This document shows positions 5,589 to 10,412 of a stretch of DNA of 10,412 nucleotides, piece by piece (positions within the stretch are counted from its first letter, which is position 1; the number at the start of each line of letters is the position of its first letter). Position numbers and translations under genes: made by a program. This stretch comes from Actinomycetota bacterium (lineage in GTDB: Bacteria > Actinomycetota > Actinomycetes > Streptosporangiales > Streptosporangiaceae). The stretch is taken from assembly GCA_003168295.1 (NCBI GenBank), contig PMST01000466.1, forward strand, positions 1 through 10,412, given 5' to 3'. The notes under the pieces were generated by a model that was given only the letters and a program-made list of their open reading frames with translations, was not told where the DNA came from and did not search any database.

Positions 5589-5932
5589 ATGTCATGGCCA
5601 AGGACAGCGAGGAGTTCGCCGGGTTCGGCCGGTACGCAGGGCCGGCCACGCTGATCCTCGCGAGCCTGGCCGAGGGCACCAAGCACGGCTACGCCCTCAC
5701 CAAGGACATCGAGTCCTTCGCCGGGGTCCGCCTCGCGCCAGGCACGCTGTATGAAGCGCTCGCCAGGCTCGAGGCGCAGGGCATGATCGAGGGCGTCGAG
5801 AGCCATGACCGGCGCCGCCCGTACCGGTTGACCGCCGCGGGAGCGACCGCACTGCGCGCCCATCTCGACAACCAGCGCCGCGTCGCCGAGCTAGGGCTGC
5901 GTCGGCTAGCCGGCAGCTGGGGCGCCGCGTGA
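5585..5932 (+). CDS. PadR-family transcriptional regulator
   Basis: The 115-residue protein is a short PadR: a winged helix-turn-helix at about 18-90 (ILASLAEGTKHGYALTKDIE, GTLYEALARLEAQGMIEG 53-70, then RRRPYRLTAAG 77-87) and one C-terminal helix for dimerisation. PadR proteins are usually repressors that release DNA on binding a small ligand or phenolic compound. ATG 5585 overlaps the upstream stop as ATGA and has GGGAG 10 bases before it; ATG 5594 is an alternative that would fit a short-leader message. The 3' end overlaps the next gene by GTGA. Two copies of one palindrome, at the head of this unit and just before the gene, are the obvious targets. The ligand is unknown. Confidence 0.92.
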   Translation: MNVMAKDSEEFAGFGRYAGPATLILASLAEGTKHGYALTKDIESFAGVRLAPGTLYEALARLEAQGMIEGVESHDRRRPYRLTAAGATALRAHLDNQRRVAELGLRRLAGSWGAA

Positions 5933-6894
5933 CGCCCGCCGACCGGGCAGCCCGGCTCGTGCGCTGGTACCCGAGGTCATGGCGGGATCGTTACGGCGAG
6001 GAGTTCGCCGAACTTCTGATCGCCGATATCGAGGAACGGCCGCGTTCTTTCGCGCGCACGGCGGACGTGATCCGCGGCGGTATCGTCGCCCGGCTGGCCG
6101 GCGCAGGGCTGTGCGGGTTCGCGGCGGACGCCGCTGGGCAGGTTCGCGCGAGCCTCGTGTCGCTGGCCTGCTGCCTGAGCATCTTCCTCGGCTTCGGCGC
6201 GGCCATCTGGTCACAGCTCACGATCGGCTGGCAGTGGTCGGAGTCCAGCGGCGGTGCCGCGACGGCGGCCGCCATCGTGACGTCGGCCGCCATGCTGGCC
6301 TTCCTCGTGCTGGCGCTGCTAGCCGCCGCACCGGTCGTCTGGGTCGCGGGCCGCCGTATTGTGCGGGGGCAGGGCGGGAACTTGCTCGTCCCGGCGGCCG
6401 TTGTCCTGGCCGGAGCGGCGGTCACGTTCGCCGGCGGGCGGCACTTCGGGAACGGATGGCCGGGAACCGGCGCACACCGCGGGTTCGTGCCGGGCGGGCT
6501 GGCGGCGTTCTCGTGGGCGTCGACCCTGTCCGTCTCCTCGTACTGGGCGCACCCGTCGGCCCTCGCCGCGTTCCCGGCGGGGGAACTCGCGTGGATGGCG
6601 GTGAGCCCGCTGGCCGTCGGGTGCGCGGTCGCGGGCGCGGCGGCAACGGTTCGCCGCGCGGACCTGCCGCGGGCCGTGCTCCGCTATGAGATCCGGCTTG
6701 CCGCTGGCGCGTGCGCCGCAATGCCGGCCCTGCTCGCCGGGTGCTGCTGGTGGATCGCCGACGGGGAAGGGACTCCGCTGTTCCACCCGGGCGCGATCGA
6801 CGTCCTCGGCGTGATCGTCATGGCGGTCACGGCGATGGCGGGCCACCGTGCCGCACGCCAGGCGCGGCTGCGCCTCGCCTCGGCATCCGCCTGA
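5929..6894 (+). CDS. PadR-linked polytopic membrane protein (WYPRSWR-type)
   Basis: GTG 5929 overlaps the padR stop by four bases. The 321-residue protein begins with a cytoplasmic segment carrying WYPRSWRDRYGEEFAELL (13-30). This motif is typical of actinobacterial membrane proteins encoded directly after PadR genes and often called uncharacterised. About six or seven transmembrane helices follow (roughly 75-95, 113-140, 152-168, 190-205, 222-240, 256-276, 290-306). There is no ATP-binding or peptidase motif. By position it is co-regulated with padR, and by analogy with such pairs it may sense or respond to envelope conditions. The conserved pairing is established; the role is inference. Confidence 0.82.
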   Translation: MTPADRAARLVRWYPRSWRDRYGEEFAELLIADIEERPRSFARTADVIRGGIVARLAGAGLCGFAADAAGQVRASLVSLACCLSIFLGFGAAIWSQLTIGWQWSESSGGAATAAAIVTSAAMLAFLVLALLAAAPVVWVAGRRIVRGQGGNLLVPAAVVLAGAAVTFAGGRHFGNGWPGTGAHRGFVPGGLAAFSWASTLSVSSYWAHPSALAAFPAGELAWMAVSPLAVGCAVAGAAATVRRADLPRAVLRYEIRLAAGACAAMPALLAGCCWWIADGEGTPLFHPGAIDVLGVIVMAVTAMAGHRAARQARLRLASASA

Positions 6895-6977
6895 TTCAGC
6901 CGTACAGGACATCGATCCGGCAGGTCAGGCGACGCGCTGGGGCACAGAAGCAGGGACGGCGCGGCTCCCATCCGCGC

Positions 6978-7262
6978 CTACCCAGACGGTGCGCTGTGAT
7001 TCCCAGGTTCCTGCTCGCCCTCATCCCCGCGGCCCCGGCGGCTGTCCACCCAGGCCTGCAGCCTGGCGTCGTGGAACCAGCGCCCGAACAACTGGCCGCC
7101 GTAGATGACCCAGCCGACGCCGATCAGCCACGATTGCAGGATCAGGAAGCTGCCCAGCGCGCCGTAGCTGACCGCATTGCTGGCGATCAGCGGCTGGAAG
7201 ACCAGGCCAGAGAAGACCCGCAGGCCAGCCAGGCCCGCCACCGTCGCCACGGCACCCGGCAT
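6978..7262 (-). pseudogene. YihY/BrkB-family membrane protein, C-terminal fragment
   Basis: From ATG 7262 the frame encodes MPGAVATVAGLAGLRVF, then AVSYGALGSFLILQSWLIG and GWVIYGGQLFGRWFHDARL, ending 94 residues on. This is the pattern of the last two transmembrane helices of YihY/virulence-factor-BrkB proteins (P-G-A, then Y-G-x-L-G, then L-x-W-L). The family normally has about 280 residues with six helices, so roughly two thirds are missing. The open frame extends upstream to TTG 7358, but that part is antisense to a TPR fragment and does not look like the family. No ribosome site precedes ATG 7262. It is best read as a truncated remnant. Confidence 0.5.
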
Positions 7263-7275
7263 CGCCGCTAGATAG

Positions 7276-7500
7276 CTCGCCCTCGGTTTCGCGCAGCGCG
7301 CTCTGGCGCTGCGCCGGACGCTGGAGCCTAACTCACTCGGCGTGTCCAGGGAGCTCAACGACGTGGGCCGTGCCCACCTGGCCGGGGGTGAATATGATGC
7401 CGCTCTCGAAACCTTCCCGGGTGATTCCGCCGCGGCAGACGAGCATTACCGCCGGGCTGATGCGATCACGACCCGTAACCCTGGGCGACCGAACGGGTAA
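7276..7500 (+). pseudogene. TPR-repeat protein fragment, no start codon
   Basis: A stop at 7273-7275 is followed by an open frame reading ALGFAQRALALRRTLEPNS, then GVSRELNDVGRAHLAGGEYD, then AALETF, and later DEHYRRADAITTR, ending in TAA 7498-7500. This matches a TPR unit of the RALxLRxxLxPxSLxVxxxLNxxGxxxxxxGxYxxAxE kind, and its second piece matches the start of the next unit (YYRRALAIT). No start codon with a ribosome site exists, and the repeats stop abruptly, so it is debris of a larger TPR or CHAT/TPR-type protein. It begins where the BrkB fragment on the other strand ends, marking a deletion junction near 7270. Confidence 0.5.
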
Positions 7501-7751
7501 CGGTTTCGCGCCATTAGCCTGAGCAAGTGACCTCGCCTGCGGCCGTGTCGCTGTCGACCGCGCCGCCGACCGCTACACCCTCATCTGCGATGAGCCTGTT
7601 GCATCACGCTCGTTGCGCGCAGCGCCAAGGAGCACGAGGCCTGGCCGAATCTGTGCTGCCTCAGGCGTGGACTGAGCCGTCCGGTTCCCGCCCGCTTACC
7701 CGGGGTCGATGCTAGCGGCGGAACGCAGCTGAAGCGTTGCCAGCAGGGTGG
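7501..7751. other. Intergenic stretch, no gene supported
   Basis: This 251-base stretch lies between the TPR fragment and the end of the LuxR gene. A 62-codon plus-strand frame (7527-7715) has no ribosome site and poor third-position bias. A 5-bp inverted repeat AACGC/GCGTT at 7722-7738 is close downstream of the LuxR stop and may help terminate it, but the stem is short and lacks a T run. Nothing else is seen. Confidence 0.3.
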
Positions 7752-8480
7752 TCAGGTTATGTTTCCAGATTGGAACGCACGGGCGACTGCCGCGGTGCGG
7801 CTGGAGACGCCGAGCCGTTCGTAGATGTTCTCAAGGTGCTTGCGTACGGTGTTCTCGGACAGGAATAGCTGCTGGGCGATGTCGGCGTTGCTGTGTCCGG
7901 CCGCCACCAGCCGGAGCAGCTCCCATTGGCGCGCGGTGAGTTTGGGGGCGCCGATCCGGCGTCGCTGGGAGTCCTGGTAGACAGCATGCAGGTGGGGACG
8001 CAGCAGCTCCACCAGGAGCTTGTCCCGCTCGCTGAAACCGCCGCTAGCCCTGCGCAGGAGCAGGCGGAGGGACCTGCCGGGCGCGGCGGGCAGGCAGGCG
8101 ACGATCTCGTCCTCCACGCCGAAGTGGCGCAGATAGTCACAAAACATCGGCGCGCTGTGCCACCGCAGCCGGGAGTAAAAATCTGAGGTCTTCGTCACGG
8201 ACTTGAAGTCGCCGCTGCGCTCGGGATAGCAGCAGGGCGGGCAGCTCCAGTAGTGCGTCCAGAAGACCGGCGACAAGCTGGGGTCATGCACGCAGCCGTC
8301 ACCAGTGCAATGCCGATGTCCCGGGCTTAGCTCGAAAAAGCAGACGGAGTCACAGGGCACCAGCCGCGACAGCCCCTCCACGACGGCGGCCGGAAGCCCA
8401 TCCGCGGGCTCGTCGGCATAGCCGTCCTGGACGAGGTTCATCATCGCGCGCAGATCGCGGGCGCTGACCGATTCCGCCAT
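7752..8480 (-). CDS. LuxR-family transcriptional regulator with Cys-rich N-terminal domain
   Basis: The start is ATG 8480-8478 because AGGTGG lies 5 bases upstream; GTG 8489 and GTG 8486 are less well placed. The 242-residue product has a C-terminal LuxR helix-turn-helix at about 181-237 (LTARQWELLRLVAAGHSNAD 181-200, NTVRKHLENIYERLGV 210-225). There is no response-regulator receiver or LuxI-type autoinducer signature. The N-terminal part resembles a GAF-type sensor and carries clustered Cys and His: HRHCTGDGCVH 55-65, SCPPCCYP 79-86 and C114, C129. The FWxHYWxCxPCxYPxRxGD pattern is common in this actinomycete group. Metal or redox binding is possible but unproven. A palindrome at 8541-8558 lies 61 bases upstream of the start. 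Confidence 0.85.
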   Translation of the reverse strand: MAESVSARDLRAMMNLVQDGYADEPADGLPAAVVEGLSRLVPCDSVCFFELSPGHRHCTGDGCVHDPSLSPVFWTHYWSCPPCCYPERSGDFKSVTKTSDFYSRLRWHSAPMFCDYLRHFGVEDEIVACLPAAPGRSLRLLLRRASGGFSERDKLLVELLRPHLHAVYQDSQRRRIGAPKLTARQWELLRLVAAGHSNADIAQQLFLSENTVRKHLENIYERLGVSSRTAAVARAFQSGNIT

Positions 8481-8795
8481 TGCCACCACCTGAAGGTGCC
8501 CGTTCTTATCAGCGTACGGCCCCGGGGCGCCGGTGTGGAGATACGACGAACCTCGTATGGCCGCCCGCCGGCGCCGGGCTGATGATCAGTCAAAGGACGT
8601 CGCTATGAGTCACATTCGCTCACGGACCGGAGGCCGCAGCTGGGTGCCTCACTCCATTGGCACAGCGCCGGATCGGCGGCGGCATTGCGGGCCATCGGGC
8701 CACCTTAACGCGGCCAGGCCCGCATCTCCTGGCGCCGTCGGTGCGGCGAGCGCATCAAGCCTGATCGGATGGCATACCCGCAAGGAGGTAACCCG
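8481..8795. other. Divergent intergenic region between luxR-type and sigma genes
   Basis: This 315-base gap separates the LuxR gene and the sigma-factor gene, which point away from each other, so it should hold both promoters. Visible elements are the palindrome at 8541-8558 and the ribosome site AAGGAGG at 8782-8788. An in-frame candidate from ATG 8605 lacks coding character. No confident -35/-10 pair could be assigned on either strand. Confidence 0.4.
8541..8558. promoter_or_regulatory. 18-bp palindrome, candidate TetR-type operator
   Basis: ATACGA-CGAACC-TCGTAT is a perfect 6-base inverted repeat around a 6-base spacer, in the luxR-proximal part of the divergent gap. Size and layout fit dimeric helix-turn-helix repressors such as TetR. 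No TetR gene is in the window, so the regulator would be elsewhere or could be the LuxR protein itself. Seen directly as a palindrome; function is inference. Confidence 0.45.
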
Positions 8796-9407
8796 ATGCA
8801 CGATGACCTGCTGGTCACCGACCTGGTGGCTCGCGCGGGAAAGGGCGAGAAGCAGGCGTGGGACGCGCTGGTCGAGCGGTACTCGCCGCTGATCTGGTCG
8901 ATTTGCCGCCGGCACCGGCTGGGGGACGCCGACGCCCGCGCCGCCGGCCACAGCGTCTGGCGACAGCTCGTGCGCCACCTGGATGAAGTCCGGGATCCCG
9001 GCGCGCTTGCTGGCTGGCTGGCGGTCACCGCCTGGCGGGAATGCGGAAATGTGCGGCCCGCGACGGAGGGACTGCAGAGTGCCGGGGAACTCGCCGGCGC
9101 CGGGCGGGAACCCAGCCATCAGGCTAGGACGGCCGAACAGGAGCGGCTTGCGGCGGAACCTCACGCGGCGCTGCGTGAGGCATTCAGCCGCCTGTCCCCT
9201 TGCTGCCAGCGGCTGCTTACCCTGCTCATCGACGAGCCGTCCATGCCGGACACCGAGATCAGCGCCAGGCTGGGTATCCCGGTCGGCAGCATCGGGCCGA
9301 CCCGCGGCCGCTGCCTGGACAAGCTCCGCCACGATCCGGCGGTCGCGGCGCTGACCAGCGCCGGAACCGCGCCACGTGGAATGCGTGGCCGGGCGCTGGC
9401 GCAGTGA
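8796..9407 (+). CDS. ECF-type RNA polymerase sigma factor
   Basis: ATG 8796 is preceded by a perfect AAGGAGG 7 bases upstream, so it is preferred over ATG 8769. The 203-residue protein has a sigma-70 region 2 at about 18-84 (WDALVERYSPLIWSICRRH 22-40, then GWLAVTAWREC 73-83) and region 4 at about 122-178 (FSRLSPCCQRLLTLLIDEP 130-148, then EISARLGIPVGSIGPTRGRC 154-173, LDKLR). Region 4 is the DNA-binding helix-turn-helix. There is no region 1 or 3, as expected for the ECF group. The short tail (RGMRGRALAQ) has no anti-sigma or C-terminal sensor domain, and no anti-sigma gene is adjacent. The methyltransferase gene 49 bases downstream is probably in the same transcript. Confidence 0.88.
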   Translation: MHDDLLVTDLVARAGKGEKQAWDALVERYSPLIWSICRRHRLGDADARAAGHSVWRQLVRHLDEVRDPGALAGWLAVTAWRECGNVRPATEGLQSAGELAGAGREPSHQARTAEQERLAAEPHAALREAFSRLSPCCQRLLTLLIDEPSMPDTEISARLGIPVGSIGPTRGRCLDKLRHDPAVAALTSAGTAPRGMRGRALAQ

Positions 9408-9456
9408 TTACCATCAGCACAACGCCGCTTCTGACCCTGCCAGGGAGGTGGCACCC

Positions 9457-10164
9457 ATGAAAGGAGAACCCGAAGGAATGACCCCACCGGCTGCTCGGAG
9501 GCGGAGCCAGTTCATCGATGCGGTGATCGATGAGTACGCAGCAGCGCATTCCACCCCGCCCGACGCTCACCAGCTCGAATTGCAGCGCATCACGCGCGAG
9601 AAGACAGGCCGTGCTGCGGGTATGCAGATCGGCGATGACCAGGCGATGCTGATGGAGATGCTGGTCCGGGCCATGGGAGCCACGCGCGCGGTGGAGATCG
9701 GCACGTTCACCGGCTATTCGGCTCTGGCCGTGGCCCGGGGAATGGGTCCCGGCGGGCGTCTGCTGTGCTGTGACGTCAGCCAGGAGTGGACCTCGATCGC
9801 CCGCGCGGCATGGCAGGAGGCCGGGGTCGCCGACCGGATCGAGTTGCGGGTCGGTCCGGGCCTGGCAACGCTGCGCGCACTGCCACCCGGTGAGCAGTTC
9901 GACTTCGCGTTCATCGACGCCGACAAAACCGGCTATGCCCAGTACTACGAAGAGGTGCTGACCCGGCTGCGGCCCGGAGGCCTGATCCTGATGGACAACA
10001 CGCTCCAGGGTGGCCACGTCGTCGGTGATCTCGCAGGCGACCAGGACGTCGCCGCGATCCGTTCCGTCAACGACGCAATCGCCGCCGATCCTCGCGTGAA
10101 AGTGGTTCTGATTCCCATCGGCGACGGCGTCAGTATCGTACAGAAAACTGAGGTGAACGCCTGA
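9457..10164 (+). CDS. SAM-dependent O-methyltransferase, metal-dependent CCoAOMT/COMT type
   Basis: The 235-residue product transfers a methyl group from S-adenosylmethionine to a hydroxyl, probably of a catechol-like small molecule. Motif I VEIGTFTGYSA (79-89), the SAM-ribose acid in LLCCDV (D106), metal-binding IDADK (153-157) and MDNTL with D180 and N181 are all present, and TGYAQYYEEVLTRLRPGG follows in the usual order. Length is normal for the family. ATG 9457 has GGGAGG 8 bases before it; ATG 9478 has AAGGAGA 10 bases before it, so a 228-residue form is possible. It starts 49 bases after the sigma factor. The substrate cannot be read from the sequence; secondary-metabolite or cell-wall pathways are the usual setting. 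Confidence 0.88.
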   Translation: MKGEPEGMTPPAARRRSQFIDAVIDEYAAAHSTPPDAHQLELQRITREKTGRAAGMQIGDDQAMLMEMLVRAMGATRAVEIGTFTGYSALAVARGMGPGGRLLCCDVSQEWTSIARAAWQEAGVADRIELRVGPGLATLRALPPGEQFDFAFIDADKTGYAQYYEEVLTRLRPGGLILMDNTLQGGHVVGDLAGDQDVAAIRSVNDAIAADPRVKVVLIPIGDGVSIVQKTEVNA

Positions 10165-10412
10165 TGACTCCCGCCAGTGGGGGGCGGTCTGTCCGGCCAG
10201 CTGGCGAGCGAAGGGCGCTCCCGCCTCAGCAAGCTGCCCGACCAGATGGTCCCAGCGACGGCATCCACGACACCACCCCACCACAGATGACTTCCGGCCG
10301 GCCCGCAAGGCGCATCCGGGCTAGCCGATCAGATGGCGGGGGCGAGTACCTCGGTTCGTTCGGGCCGGTCCGTTTGTCGGATCGTCTCGTGGCTGGGACG
10401 ATGGGAGCGTGA
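10165..10412. other. Right-edge stretch with no supported gene
   Basis: The last 248 bases follow the methyltransferase stop. One 82-codon frame (10164-10412) overlaps that stop by one base, but its third positions are not G/C-rich as in the genes here and it matches no family. The stem GAGCG-aaggg-CGCTC near 10205-10219 is too short to call a terminator. Nothing more is claimed. Confidence 0.4.

Noticed and set aside
6711..7271. Plus-strand 186-codon frame across the end of the WYPRSWR gene and the BrkB fragment
   Set aside because: It is antisense to the BrkB-like membrane helices and out of frame with the 5929 gene; composition is that of a shadow.
7527..7715. Plus-strand 62-codon frame before the LuxR stop, and a nearby frame reading DRYTLICDEP
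   Set aside because: No ribosome site, no start for the second, and no family recognised; could be more debris but cannot be supported.
8605..8892. Small plus-strand frame with AAAGGA before ATG 8605
   Set aside because: Third positions are not G/C-biased, it overlaps the sigma-factor start in another frame, and the product has no recognisable feature.
10164..10412. 82-codon frame overlapping the methyltransferase stop, with DGGGEY resembling an integrase DNGGEY motif
   Set aside because: Codon use is not gene-like, the rest of an integrase core is missing, and a six-residue resemblance is easily chance.

Overview
This window is chromosomal DNA from a high-GC actinomycete. Evidence is the very strong G/C bias at third codon positions, the actinomycete-style families (DUF4062/NB-ARC/TPR protein, PadR with a linked WYPRSWR membrane protein, LuxR regulator with a C-PPC-YP motif, ECF-type sigma factor) and one convincing leaderless promoter. 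The genus cannot be fixed from the sequence. No rRNA, tRNA, CRISPR array or intact insertion sequence was found.

Layout. (1) 1-221: the start of a membrane protein on the minus strand, running off the left edge, with a structured leader at 222-321. (2) 425-733: debris, consisting of a frameshifted IS630-type transposase N-terminus abutting the C-terminal end of an RraA-like gene. (3) 775-3691: a divergent locus. On the minus strand are two translationally coupled small genes (32 and 92 codons) whose proteins begin almost alike. On the plus strand is an 823-residue STAND NTPase with an N-terminal DUF4062 domain and C-terminal TPR repeats. They share a 71-base gap holding a perfect 6+5+6 palindrome next to the NTPase start. 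(4) 3850-4185: a three-helix membrane protein, followed by an orphan coding-like stretch without a start. (5) 4328-6894: a compact four-gene unit: a 53-residue single-pass protein, a polytopic His-rich membrane protein, a PadR regulator and a second polytopic membrane protein. Every gene overlaps the next by 1-4 bases. The unit begins at a leaderless promoter overlapping the 7-5-7 palindrome TATATCG-N5-CGATATA, and the same element with one mismatch sits just before padR, so a self-regulated circuit is the simplest reading. (6) 6978-7500: two gene fragments, a BrkB/YihY C-terminus on the minus strand and a TPR fragment on the plus strand, meeting near 7270. (7) 7752-8480: a LuxR-type regulator on the minus strand. 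(8) 8796-10164: an ECF-type sigma factor and a metal-dependent O-methyltransferase, probably co-transcribed. The last 248 bases show nothing convincing.

How the genes may work together. The NTPase has the sensor-switch-effector layout of conflict and antiviral STAND proteins, and the coupled small genes opposite it are candidates for partners or regulators. The PadR block looks like a membrane-stress or membrane-function module controlled by its own repressor. The rest is regulatory genes and recombination scars, which suggests an accessory, rearranged region. Function assignments beyond domain level are inference.
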